Positions 30,556 through 41,082 of a stretch of 64,000 nt of DNA are shown one piece after another. The stretch is from assembly GCA_001643675.2 (NCBI GenBank), contig LSRY02000010.1:589501-653500 (forward strand), written 5' to 3'. The stretch's first letter is position 1, and the number at the start of each line of letters is the position of its first letter. Source of the DNA: Monocercomonoides exilis. Lineage: Eukaryota; Preaxostyla; Oxymonadida; Polymastigidae. The notes under the pieces are model-generated. The model searched no databases. It was not told where the DNA came from and saw only the letters and a list, made by a program, of their open reading frames with translations. Both the position numbers and the translations under genes were made by a program.

Positions 30556-31062
30556 AAATATATATTTATTATCAAAAATTTCATATAAATAAAAATAAAA
30601 AAATAAATAAGTGTTTAATTAAATTGCATATTGAAATTTTTGGAATAATAACGGGTGGAACAAAATTTGGCACAAGAAAACTTTGCCCCATATATATTCT
30701 TGCTTATTGTCAAAAAAAAAATTTTTTTTTTCTACATTGAAAAATAGGTGTAGAATTGTTCAATTGTTGAATGGTCTGTGATTCAAAGTAATCAACGGTG
30801 AAAAACATTTCAAATCATATAATACAAATTCAAGTCAAAATAATGCTTTTATTTCTGCTTATTATTCTCTTCTATTGAAATGACTGATATCAATAATTTT
30901 GTCAGAAAAACTTATTTGCCAATAATGAAATATTGAAAGTGCAAAATTACGTATATTTCTTGAAAAATTGAAAGAAAATCGACATAATAAACTTGTCTTG
31001 TTTGAAGAAGAAGAATGCAAAAAAATGTCTGACCCTTAAAATTTTTTGTTGAAAGTTTGGAA

Positions 31063-33321
31063 ATGGAAAAGGAAAGCGGAGAAATGAGTTGCAATCAAGA
31101 CATTACCAAAAATCAATGTGAAAAAATAACTGATAACGAAAAAGGAAGCAGAATAAATTATTGCGTCAATGATTCTAGTGAATTATTGTTTTGCAAACAG
31201 TCAACTTCTGGAAGGACAAATCAGTCAACATTTATTACACCTTCATTGCTGCAAATATATTCTTTAATGGATAAAAATCATGTTCCAAGTTATAGAAAAC
31301 TTGCTCGAGCTCTTGGAATGAATGTTTTCCATCAACCTTACATATCGTCAACTAGCTTTTCTGAAAATACTTTAATGATGCTCAACAACATCAGAGGACA
31401 TATATGTACTTCATCTTCAATCGAAGACGATCAAAGGAATTTTTTTATTTTTCTAATTAGCACAATTGAGATGGAATACATAACAAGATTTTCATTATTT
31501 GCTTTTCTTTTTATGATGGCACTTAACCTTCCACATGTTTGCCACACATTATTCTCCATAATGTGTTGTGCTTTTGTTCTGTTATTTGCGATCTTCATTT
31601 ATTTAATATTCAAAAAATTACTTATACTAAACCGAGTGTTAGCTACAAAAAAATATTTGGATCGAAATGTTTTAAACTGGAAGAACACCCCATATTACTC
31701 CGAATATCACCGTGGAATAAATTTTAAATATACTTTGCTTCTTTCGCTATTTTCATGGGTTTTGCCTTCGTTCGAGAATGAGACAGACGAAGAAGGTTAT
31801 CCTTCTATTTTTGAAAAGATGAAAGGATATTCATTGACAAACTGCGAAGAAATACATCTTGATGATGCAGGCGAGAGATGTTGCAATTGCTACGAAATGA
31901 GAGGGAAAAGTGAAACAAGCGAAAGCCATTATAGAATGAATCTAATGAAAAACCGTGAAAATGACACAAAGGAGAAAGAATCAGCATCAGTTGCAAAGGA
32001 AGAAAGATTGCTATTGCTTTGCGAGCCTAACGCTCTTGCAAACGAAGCAGCCAATAGCCAAGAGGAAAATGCCAAATGCCAAAGGGGTCCCAATCAAAAT
32101 TCAAAAATTCATGGAGAAATAATCGACGAGATAGATGGCGATAAAGATATCACTTGTAACATAATTACATCGGATACAAAGAAAATACCTGATGCTGTTC
32201 CTGCGTCTGGAGTCAGCAACAAAGTTACTATGGAGTGCTTGACTTCTGCAGAAGAAGCAGGCCTGCAAATAGAACATAAATATGCTGAAGGCTGCATAAA
32301 TGCTGAAAATTCAGAGAAAACACCTGATGATGAAACAAAACCTTCAAAAATTGCAGGCAAAAACAATTCTTCGCTGATGACAGAAGAAGAAGAAGAAGGC
32401 GAAAAAGAATTATCTGAAAGAAGCTCAAAGGACAGAAAAGAATCTGAAAACTGTTCTTCAGAATGCCAAAATCTAACTAATTCTGGGCGTAGTGAGTCTG
32501 TTGAACGACACAATGAAGATATTTCACAAGAGCGACGCAGCTGCGATGCGTCAACAGAACGTGCTCAATCAAGCAAAAAACTTAAGCATCATCCACACAG
32601 CAAGCATCAGCCATCGTCCTCCCATCGCCACAGAAGCCTTCAAAGAAAGGGCAGTCGCTTCCACAAAAAGAATGACAGGGCAGCAGATTCAGATTCTGCA
32701 AGCTCGTTTGTTGCTTCGTCCAAGAATTCCGCACACGAGCGCAATGACAGAGAAGATTTCTCTGTTGACTCACTTGAAGTTTCAGAGGCAAGTGAGATGA
32801 CTGCTTCGGTCGATCGCTCTGTTTATTCAAGATCATCCCGCTCCCTTTCACATTCTTCTGTTTCACCTGCTTCTGTTTCTGCATCTCAGTCCCGCTCGCC
32901 TTCACGCTCTCCTTCTTCTTCGTTTACAGAACATGAGCGATTCAATTCAGAGGACGAAAGATTTGATGAATGTAATGAAAGAAAAAGAAGAAGCGGAGTA
33001 AAAAGGCAGCAAAGCGGATATTCAAAAGGAGAAAACAAAGACAATTATTTGTCGAGTACTCGCCATTCGCGCCCGAGATATGGCGACAGAACAAAAAGGG
33101 AAAGTGTGAGAGGAGAGAAACAGGGAAGGAAAAATGGCGAAAGGAGATATTCATCCTGCGATTCAGATTCGGAGTCACGAACAAGAAGCAGACGTTCGGA
33201 TGATGAATATAGATCAAGCAGAAAAGAGTTTGACAGGGATGAAATGAGCGACGAATCAATTGTGAGCCAAAGTCCAGAGGAACAGAGCATCTGTGAAAGG
33301 AGGAGGAAATCAAGAAAGTAA
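31063..33321 (+). CDS. Membrane protein with RS-rich C-terminal tail, unknown function
   Basis: A single exon of 752 residues runs from ATG 31063 to TAA 33319-33321. After a soluble N-terminal part there is a hydrophobic pair of helices at about residues 140-190 (TRFSLFAFLFMMALNL, then SIMCCAFVLLFAIFIYLIF). A conserved-looking basic/aromatic stretch follows (YLDRNVLNWKNTPYYSEYHR). The second half is acidic, then Ser/Arg-rich with repeated RS and SR dipeptides such as SRSPSRSPSSS and RTRSRRSDDEYRSSRK. RS tails are usual in splicing factors but rarely fused to membrane helices. I do not recognise a family. It is transcribed away from the GNL3-like gene and converges on the AGC kinase gene. Confidence 0.7.
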   Translation: MEKESGEMSCNQDITKNQCEKITDNEKGSRINYCVNDSSELLFCKQSTSGRTNQSTFITPSLLQIYSLMDKNHVPSYRKLARALGMNVFHQPYISSTSFSENTLMMLNNIRGHICTSSSIEDDQRNFFIFLISTIEMEYITRFSLFAFLFMMALNLPHVCHTLFSIMCCAFVLLFAIFIYLIFKKLLILNRVLATKKYLDRNVLNWKNTPYYSEYHRGINFKYTLLLSLFSWVLPSFENETDEEGYPSIFEKMKGYSLTNCEEIHLDDAGERCCNCYEMRGKSETSESHYRMNLMKNRENDTKEKESASVAKEERLLLLCEPNALANEAANSQEENAKCQRGPNQNSKIHGEIIDEIDGDKDITCNIITSDTKKIPDAVPASGVSNKVTMECLTSAEEAGLQIEHKYAEGCINAENSEKTPDDETKPSKIAGKNNSSLMTEEEEEGEKELSERSSKDRKESENCSSECQNLTNSGRSESVERHNEDISQERRSCDASTERAQSSKKLKHHPHSKHQPSSSHRHRSLQRKGSRFHKKNDRAADSDSASSFVASSKNSAHERNDREDFSVDSLEVSEASEMTASVDRSVYSRSSRSLSHSSVSPASVSASQSRSPSRSPSSSFTEHERFNSEDERFDECNERKRRSGVKRQQSGYSKGENKDNYLSSTRHSRPRYGDRTKRESVRGEKQGRKNGERRYSSCDSDSESRTRSRRSDDEYRSSRKEFDRDEMSDESIVSQSPEEQSICERRRKSRK

Positions 33322-34635
33322 TCTAAATTGTAACATTACCTGAAAATAAACTGTATTATAAATGCGTTTCTTTGAATAGGTTATTTGTTTTTGTTTAATC
33401 AAATTTTTTATTTAATTATGACATTTCGTTTTTAATTGAAATGCACATCATTTTGAGTATATATTTTGCAGTTGTTTCAAAACAATAATCAGACACAGAC
33501 TTAAGGGCTTTTCATTTAAAAAGATGAAAAAAGCATAAGACGATTATCTTTTGAAGATATTCATAGAAGAACTGTAAGAAATTGCTATTTTCATTTTGGT
33601 GTTGTCTCATTTCTTTTAATCAAACTTCCCTATCTTAACACAGCTCCTGATGATTTCTTCATTTAAGTATTTTTTAATGAAGAAGAAGCACAAGATTTCA
33701 ATTCAAAACAAAGAATAGTCACTTTCCATCTACGATAAAATGCAAAATATTAACTTCAGTTTTCCAAGATATCTTTTCACTCTTATTATTGCGACAATTT
33801 CTATTTTTGAATCATAAGAGTATTGGCAAATGATATTTCTCTTAATCTCATTCATCAACATGAAGATTTATTTACAAATTTGATTACATATTCTGATTGA
33901 AAATAAACAAAACATGCTTCAATTACAGACAAATATTTTACTACTCCATTATCAGTAATTATTCAAATGACAAAAATACAACGAAGAATAAGAACAAAAA
34001 CAGGAACTTATACAACAGCATCAATGAATGGAAGATTATGATGAAGTATAAGATGAATACAGGTCAATTGAAAAAAAAAACGATATTTTAAAGTGTACTT
34101 ATATAAAAACAGAAATCATGATTCAAACAAGCAATAAACTTTTAATCTGCCACCAAATAAAAATTGCACATTCCAGTGAAATAGCAGAATGCACAAAATG
34201 ATTCAAATAAAAACATCCTACAAAGACTCATAAAACAAATGACGCAAAGATCATTTTTAAAAATACTGCTTTCAAAAAGTGAAGAAATTCAAGAAGATGT
34301 TGCGGAGCGCCCAGGTACGAAAAGTTCAAATCAAACAAGCTCAAACAAAAATAAAGATGAAAACTATTTTTTTCGAAGCATTTCAATACAACAAAACGCA
34401 GTAACGAAGAAAGAGCTTCAAATTCATAAGCACCAAAGCTTAATTGCTCTTCTCATTTCTTTCTTCTTCATCTGGCTCCGCTCTCTCAAACTCAGATGGC
34501 TTCAGTAAAATTATATAAAAATTAAAAAATAAAAGGAAACAGCAAAACAAAAAACATTTGGAAATAAAAATAAATAAATAAATTAAATTCAATCTCATTT
34601 ACATGAAGTGAAAATTATGCAATGACATCATGTTT
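33322..34635. other. Convergent intergenic region, no gene supported
   Basis: This 1.3 kb of AT-rich DNA lies between the 3' ends of the RS-tail gene (+) and the AGC kinase gene (-). An 89-codon frame at 34239-34508 has no recognisable domain, so I do not call it a gene. Confidence 0.55.
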
Positions 34636-35435
34636 CTACTTCTGATCTGTATGATCTTCGAGTTGTTGCTCCTTCTTTTTCTTTTCCCACTCACTTCGCT
34701 CCATCGCTCTTTCCTTTCTTCTCGTCTCTCTCTTCTCCTTCAGCTCTCTTTCCCACTCAGTCTGCACCATCTCCTCGTTGTAATCGAACCCTTCGAACTC
34801 TCTCTCCACTTCTTCTGCCTCTGTTTCCGAGTCAAACTCAGGCCCAGGTGAATCAACCGGCGGCTCCGACAAGAAAGCCGTGTCAATATTTGACATGTCC
34901 ATCACACCAAGTTTGAGACTCGGTTTGAACGGCGGCGCAATCAGCAGCTTTTTCAGCTTGTTCCAATCAATCCCCGCAAACACCGGGTGTGAAAGCACTT
35001 CCAGGCCACGCTGCGGGCCAGAGCCCAAACGTGTGAGTGGGTTGCGAGAAAGAAGGGCAGTGATGAAGTCTTGCACGACTGAAGGAATGGACGAAGGGAA
35101 TGTGAGAGATGACTGAAAATATGTTAGAGAATGAGGATGATCGGAAAACAAGGAAAATGAAGTGGTTATCATTAAACATGCATATACAACATAACAATAA
35201 CAAAAACAATAATATTAACAATTGTATATCAATCAATAAAAATAAATAAATAAAATGTCACACATTTAAAGTGTTCCAATAGAGCTGGTTTCTGTTCGAT
35301 GAGTAAAAAGGCGGATGACCAAAAAGCATCTCAAAGAACAGAACACCCAACGCCCACCAGTCAACTGCTGTGCCATACGGAAGACCTTGAATGACTTCGG
35401 GTGCTAAGCAAATTCAAATTTGGTTTAGAAAATAA

Positions 35436-35472
<37 letters not shown>

Positions 35473-37923
35473 GAAGCGGAAGAGGTGGAAGAAGAAAAAG
35501 AATGAGATAACTCCACAAAATCACAAATAGCACAAACCAAGATATTCAGGAGTGCCGCAGAAAGTCGAAGTGAGGGTGGGGATAAGATCAGTGTCTGTGC
35601 AATTCTCCTTCTCTTCAATAGACCGCATCCCTTTCATTATCCCAGGCCCCGAATACGTCTGCATCTTCTTTTCCTTTGCCGCAGCGTTCGCTTTGTCTTT
35701 GTCCTTAATTTTTTCCTTTTCTCTTTTCGACTCCTTCTCTCCGCCAGAACTGCCTCCTCCTACACCTGATATGCCCATCTTAGCCAAACCGAAGTCAGTC
35801 AGCATGATGTGTCCGTTTTCTTGTATCAGTACATTCTCAGGCTTAAGATCTCTATACACTATTTTCTGTGAGTGAAGATGATGAAGTGTAAGAGCAAGCT
35901 CAGCAACGTAAAACAGCGAAAGAGAAAGCGGGAAAGTGCCAGCTCTGTTCGTTGGGTTTAAAAAGGAATACAAAAGAAGTTTCGAGTGGGATAACCATTC
36001 AAGCAAGTATTGTTCAATACGAAAAAATCATAATTAAAATATATTTCCCATTCAAAGTCTAAAAAAAATCAGTGTCCAAACCTTCTCAGATGGAAAAACA
36101 GCTCGCCTCCGTTTGCCCAGTCCATCACGACATACAACTTGCGTGGTGTTTGGAAGGCGAAATGAAGCTTAGGAATGAAAGGAAGAGAAGAAAACTTGGT
36201 CAGCTTGGGGAATATAATATCTGTCCTTAACAGATCTTCATCCAATGCATTTGGAGTGTGTTCTTTGTGTGTCTGGTGAGATGAATTCGACACGTCTGAC
36301 TGCGATTTGCCTGCTGCCTCTTTGTTTTCTTCTTTCTCCTCAGCATTTTCTGAATTGCTTGCTTTTTCGTTCTCGCCCGCTTTTTCACTGTGATTTTTGC
36401 CTGAATCCTCTCCGTCTTTTGCATCACATTGATTCGAAGTGCCATCTTCTTTTCTCTCTTCTTTGTCTCCTTTTTGCGAATCACATTCAGTTCGCTTGGA
36501 ATTCTCTTCAGCGCTTCCAACATCCAATTCGCCTTCCTCATCTTCCTCGCTTTCATTACGAGGCGATGAAAACAATGCCAATATCGTCCTTTCAGTGAGT
36601 GTATGCTGCTCCTGTTTCCTTTCTTTCATCTTCTTTTTCTGAAGTGTCTTCATTGCAAATATCTGGCCGGTATGTTTGTATCTGACTTGAAACACCTATA
36701 AAGTGATAGAATTTTTTGAATATCAAATGAAAAAATATTTAAAGCAACAAGGTTTTGAATTCCAAAAAGAAAAGAAAGAAATGAATTTAGAAAATTTAGT
36801 TAACAATCACACTTTCCCAAAAGACCCCATTCCCACAACAGCAAGAATGTCAAAATTCGCCAAGGAAACAGTGTTCGCTGAAGGTGTTATCGAAAATCCC
36901 AGCGGGACATCTGGCCGAGGAGGTGGAAGAGAAGGAGGCATAACTTGCTGAGGAGATGTCGATGACGAAGCAACTGCTGAAGATGAACCTTCTGCACTGC
37001 CATCTGATGATGAAGCGTCATTTGGAGGAATTAGCATATAAGAAGACATAACAGATAGCGGGACCAGTCCTCCAGTTTTGCCGCTCCCAGGAGCCTTTCC
37101 TCCAAATGGAAACGGCCTTGTCTGCGATAACAAGATTTAATTCATATTTAAAAATCACAAAAATTTATAAGATTGCAAAGAAAACGTAAATAATAGAAGA
37201 CAAACATTTGGCATGGTTGGAGTTGGGCCAGTTCCAGAACTAAGTCCAAATTGCTGCATGTTATTCAAAGGCAACGAAAGAGGAGGGGGAGGAACAACAC
37301 CAGCTGACTTTGCAGAACCTGCACTTAAAGCAATTTGATGTGTTTGCTGAGAAGAAGGAATATTTATTTGATGACTTCCATTGCTTGAATCTTGAATCAA
37401 GCGATTCTCTGTTTCATCAAATGCATTATATTCAAATACATTATCATCGTCATCATCAAACCCTTGTCCTGGCTTTAATCACAGTTACAAATTTTTATGA
37501 AAATTGTCGAGTGCATATAATCAATAAATTTTTAAAAATCCGTACAAAACATACAGCTTTTTCGGAAATCATCTTTGACATTTCTTCGCTTCCAATATCA
37601 AACTTGTTTATTGTTTCAAAAATCTTTTCGAGCTGATTTTCATCCTGCGAATCAAAATGAACACGCTGTATCGTTGTAAGTGTGAAAGAGAGCTTTCCCG
37701 GTGCATCACGATGAAATCCAAGAATTTCGTCTTTTCCAATAAACCATTTGACGTTCGTACCATCCATATTTCGAACTCCATCAGCTGCAAAACACAAATT
37801 CCTTTTTTGTCTTTTCCCGTATCTATTTGTCTTTACAACATCAAAAGTTACACAAGGTTGATCTCCTATTGGTTTCTTTGGATGCTTTCCTCGCGAAAAA
37901 AGCCCCGAAAAAGGGGTTGACAT
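34636..37923 (-). CDS. AGC-family Ser/Thr kinase (PKB/S6K/SGK-like) with PH-like N-terminus, 7 exons
   Basis: The exons are 37555-37923, 37206-37472, 36813-37121, 36082-36695, 35538-35944, 35264-35403 and 34636-35112, giving 860 residues with TAG stop. Residues 1-110 contain a PH-like beta-rich block ([20 protein letters not shown]), then a Pro/Ser-rich linker. The kinase has Gly loop GMGSFGKV (about 309-316), Lys331 in FAMK, Glu350, YRDLKPEN (550-557), DFG (570-572), T-loop Thr647 in [13 protein letters not shown] and [11 protein letters not shown]. All catalytic residues are present. Two inserts stand out: about 110 acidic residues after helix C and about 55 charged residues after DFG. The AGC tail has a turn motif PPVDSP (Ser790) and a hydrophobic motif FEGFDY (808-813). 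Asp812 sits at the usual phospho-Ser/Thr site, as in atypical PKC and PKN. The T-loop suggests activation by a PDK1-type kinase; the upstream signal is unknown. Confidence 0.88.
35434..35470. repeat. (AAT)n microsatellite in an intron
   Basis: About twelve AAT/TAA units lie in the intron between exons 5 and 6 of the AGC kinase gene (35404-35537). Confidence 0.9.
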
Positions 37924-38021
37924 TTGATCTAACACATTATTATGCTTATTGTTGAAGTGAGTTTTTCAAAAATACTATTTAGAAAAGCATCCAAAAATAA
38001 CATAAAAGAAAACACTATTTT

Positions 38022-38543
38022 TCAACACACAACTTGATAAAATAATGAGTTCTCATCCTGCAATTTCATTTCTATATTCGTGTGAAATGAATCACAGTCA
38101 AATTTTGCATTCTTACAATCATCATACATCTGAGGATAATATATTAATTTTTGTTCAAAATGAAAAGATGAATTTTTGTCGTTTGATTCGTTGCGTTTGG
38201 ATCGTTTTTGTTTTAAACAATCATAAATTCCAACAAGAATTCCAATTAGGCAAGTTATGCCAACGACTCCAAATAAAATTGATAGAAACACAATCAAAAT
38301 GTCTTGACTCGAAGCCATTGTTTGACTCCAGTATATATTTTTTAGCTTGCATTTTTCTCCTGATAATGATTGTGCCTTAAAGAAATTTCCTTTCATGCAT
38401 TTCGTTAAATTCTTATCTTTGCTTTCGATGTCTGTTGAACATAAAACGCAATCTTTTGAGTGAAGGCAAGTATTTTGACTTTTAATGAAATCACAGGTGT
38501 GCATCACATGTCTTTGAAACAGCAACAAAAATAAAAAAATCAT
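38022..38543 (-). CDS. Small type I membrane protein with PSI-like Cys motif (PTTG1IP-like)
   Basis: A single exon of 173 residues runs from ATG 38543 to TGA 38022. It has a signal peptide (MIFLFLLLF), then a short ectodomain with six Cys (17, 26, 32, 35, 49, 65). The pattern is TC-x5-C-x2-C-x13-C-x15-C, resembling the PSI domain of PTTG1IP. One membrane helix lies at about 82-106 with a KQKRSKR stop-transfer. The cytosolic tail of about 65 residues contains two Tyr-rich patches (IYYPQMY, FYQV), possible endocytic signals. The stop codon is 98 bp upstream of the AGC kinase start on the same strand. PTTG1IP shares the order of signal peptide, small Cys-rich domain, helix and basic tail. The assignment rests on architecture and Cys spacing and is tentative. 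Confidence 0.6.
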   Translation of the reverse strand: MIFLFLLLFQRHVMHTCDFIKSQNTCLHSKDCVLCSTDIESKDKNLTKCMKGNFFKAQSLSGEKCKLKNIYWSQTMASSQDILIVFLSILFGVVGITCLIGILVGIYDCLKQKRSKRNESNDKNSSFHFEQKLIYYPQMYDDCKNAKFDCDSFHTNIEMKLQDENSLFYQVVC

Positions 38544-38834
38544 GTCAACGTTGGGAGAATTTATCTATGTGAAATAATCTTTCATTTGCTTTTGCGAAGC
38601 AATTTGAAAAAAGATACTCGCAATTTTCCATTAAAAAAGGCATGGGATATGATCGTATTTTTTCACAAAAAATAGCAATCAAGAAATTATGTGAAATATA
38701 TTTAATTGATAATACAATAAACTTACAATTCAAATTCGAAACTTTTTTAAAATTACGGTCTACTGTAAAATTATCCCGTTAACTTTAAAATATTCACACA
38801 AATAAAAGAATAAAAACGAAGAAATATTTTTGTT

Positions 38835-39450
38835 TTATCCTGGACCAACTTTCGGTATGTCGAAATGTTCTGGTAACTTTTCAAGTCCTGCATTAAATTG
38901 CTAAATTTTGTAAAATCAAGAAATAATTCATAAAAAAAAGGAGCAAGAACAAACTGCAATTAACTCTCGATGCGATTTTAGTGCTTTCTTTGCAATTCTA
39001 TCTTCTTCCTAAAAAGAAATAGAGTTTGACAATAAAATAAACTTTTTAACTAAAAAGGAGAAGTACCTTTTTTTTCATCTCCGCATCATATTTAAGTTGT
39101 GCTTCAGTTTTTAATGAATCAACTCTTTCTGATCCAAACAATTCTTTAAATCTGGGGTCATTCTCGATATTTGAATCGCTATCGAGAAGCTGTTGCTTTA
39201 ATTTCATTTTATCCTCATCGCTTATTTCCCATTCGCTAGGGTCAGCAAGGGCATCAAGTGATTTTATTTTTCTTTTCTTATGGTGACGCGAAAAAGAAGG
39301 TTTTTCCCCTTTCAATAAAATTGGAGCAAGTATAACATCGTCATAATCTGAAGAAGGCTCTATCGATTCTTTCTTTACGTTTGATGAATCTTGTTCTTGC
39401 GCATCATCAGAATTTTCATTCGTCTTTATTTTGTCAGCATTTGTTGACAT
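38835..39450 (-). CDS. FAM32A: FAM32A-like spliceosomal C*-complex factor, 3 exons
   Basis: The exons are 39067-39450 (donor GTACTT), 38955-39008 (donor GTTTGT) and 38835-38900, giving 167 residues with TAA stop. The diagnostic C-terminus reads ALKSHRELIAQFNAGLEKLP, then EHFDIPKVGPG, close to the human FAM32A ending (FN-x-L-x3-EH-x-DIPKV). The N-terminal half has VILAPILLKG, matching the LKLKG motif, followed by a Lys-rich stretch, with an extra acidic segment. In human spliceosomes FAM32A inserts its C-terminus near the active site and promotes exon ligation. Intron richness of neighbouring genes fits a retained splicing machinery. Each splice junction preserves frame and homology. Confidence 0.85.
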
Positions 39451-39668
39451 AATTATTTATTTTATGGGCATTTTTTTTTATAAATTTGTTCAAAAAAACT
39501 GTTTTCTCCTTATTTTTTTTTCTTTTTAATTTATTCATAAATTTTTTTTGAAGTGTGATAAATCCATTTAATTGTATTTTAGAAGATTGAAAAATCTCTT
39601 TTCAATTATTTTCTGTTTTTTGACAATTATTTTTTATTGATAAAACACATTGTATGATAAAATTTGAC

Positions 39669-40025
39669 TAGGGTCAGATTTTTATTAGTACCCCGTTTTT
39701 TATTAGATCCTAAATTTTTTTTTCTTATATTGCTTCATACAGTAGCTTGTATTCAATGAGAATAATTTTAAAACAAATAATATATTATAATAAGGTTGTA
39801 TGCTTAATATTTTTGAAAATTTATTCTTTAAAAAAAAGATCTGAATTTTTTAAGTTTTATTTTTTGATCAATGTTTTGCTCGTGTTTCCACGAGTTTTTG
39901 AAACTGAGTGTTTTCCTTGTTGGCATTGTGTTTAAACTTTCCTTTTTAACATTTTTGGTTATTTTATAACTTGAGAAACTCTTTTTTTTCAATTGTTTTC
40001 ACACCTCACCTTTTTTTCGTAAAAC
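39669..40025 (+). repeat. Left inverted arm of the palindromic element
   Basis: 357 bp, the mirror of 40297-40653. It contains an internal small hairpin CTCGTG-TTTC-CACGAG at 39879-39894. Confidence 0.85.
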
Positions 40026-40296
40026 TTAAATTATTAACGAATAAGTTGTTATTTATTAAAATTATCATGCGTGTTGAATAAATAAATTAGTGTTTCAAAT
40101 AATAAAAGTGATGAAAATTCTCATTAAAAAGTATTAATGTCAGAATTGGAAAAAGTTAATATTTTGTTTTTCTTATTTTTCTTTTTATACACATGAAATA
40201 CACAAAGAAAGCTTAAGTATATGATAATACATAAAATAATACATCATTGAAAAAAAAGCAATATTGTTAATAATAATTTCCTATGTTGATATTTTC

Positions 40297-40653
40297 GTTT
40301 TACAAAAAAAAGGTGAGGTGTGAAAACAATTGAAAAAAAAGAGTTTCTCAAGTTATAAAATAACCAAAAATGTTAAAAAGGAAAGTTTAAACACAATGCC
40401 AACAAGGAAAACACTCAGTTTCAAAAACTCGTGGAAACACGAGCAAAACATTGATCAAAAAATAAAACTTAAAAAATTCAGATCTTTTTTTTAAAGAATA
40501 AATTTTCAAAAATATTAAGCATACAACCTTATTATAATATATTATTTGTTTTAAAATTATTCTCATTGAATACAAGCTACTGTATGAAGCAATATAAGAA
40601 AAAAAAATTTAGGATCTAATAAAAAACGGGGTACTAATAAAAATCTGACCCTA
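40297..40653 (-). repeat. Right inverted arm of the palindromic element
   Basis: 357 bp, reverse complement of the left arm with one visible difference (eight T against seven T plus C, next to GTAAAAC). Confidence 0.85.
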
Positions 40654-41082
40654 TAATTATTTCTCGTTAGAAAACAAAAAATATTTATTAATTTGTTTCT
40701 GCATTGCTCGAAATTCTTAAAGGTTTGGTATTTTGATAATTCATGCAAAAAAAGATCTTTTTGCAAAATGGAAAACATAAACGCTATAAATGTAAACCTT
40801 TGTTTCACTTGATCGTTGACGAATCATAATCATTAAAAATTCAATGATGCATTCGAGACTTTTCATTTATGTCTTTTTGATGATAATAGATGATTTTCCA
40901 ATAAAAGTTGATGAACAAAAACAAATTTGCTTAAACTTTCCTTCTTTGACAATTATTTCTCATTTCTCTTCCAATGTTATTTTTTTCTTTTTTTATGTTT
41001 CACAAACTTTCTTCAATGTTCGCATTCGTTTAAGAAAATTCGTCATCCAAAAGTTATCAGTCAATATATTTCGCAGATATGT
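40654..41082. other. Spacer between the palindromic element and the MINDY-4 gene 3' end
   Basis: 429 bp of AT-rich DNA with no gene. A plus-strand frame here overlaps the last MINDY-4 exon and has no support. Confidence 0.55.

Larger units (their letters stand above)
30018..31062. other. Divergent intergenic region
   Basis: About 1.05 kb lie between the GNL3-like start (-) and the RS-tail membrane protein start (+). It holds the 53-T homopolymer, the candidate structured RNA, and AT-rich sequence that must include both promoters. Confidence 0.6.
39669..40653. mobile_element. Palindromic MITE/foldback element, 357-bp inverted arms, flanked by TA
   Basis: Bases 39669-40025 are almost perfectly the reverse complement of 40297-40653; I see one mismatch, near the inner end. 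The arms flank a 271-bp centre. Both ends read TA then GGGTCAGATTTTTATTAGTA inward, which fits insertion into a TA dinucleotide with TA duplication, as Tc1/mariner-type elements do. Homology stops immediately outside the TA (left GAC, right TAA). No transposase is encoded; identical 62-codon frames in both arms are only mirror images. The element sits upstream of FAM32A and downstream of the MINDY-4 gene, disrupting neither. Confidence 0.8.

Noticed and set aside
34239-34508. 89-codon plus-strand frame
   Set aside because: No domain, no conserved pattern, AT-rich context and a hydrophobic end typical of random translation.
39747-40575. Two identical 62-codon frames, one on each strand (39747-39935 and 40387-40575)
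   Set aside because: They are mirror copies created by the inverted arms of the palindromic element. The peptide has no recognisable domain.
39669-40653. Palindrome as an assembly fold-back
   Set aside because: Complementarity stops exactly at flanking TA dinucleotides and the outer flanks are unrelated, which fits transposition better. Long reads would still be needed for proof.
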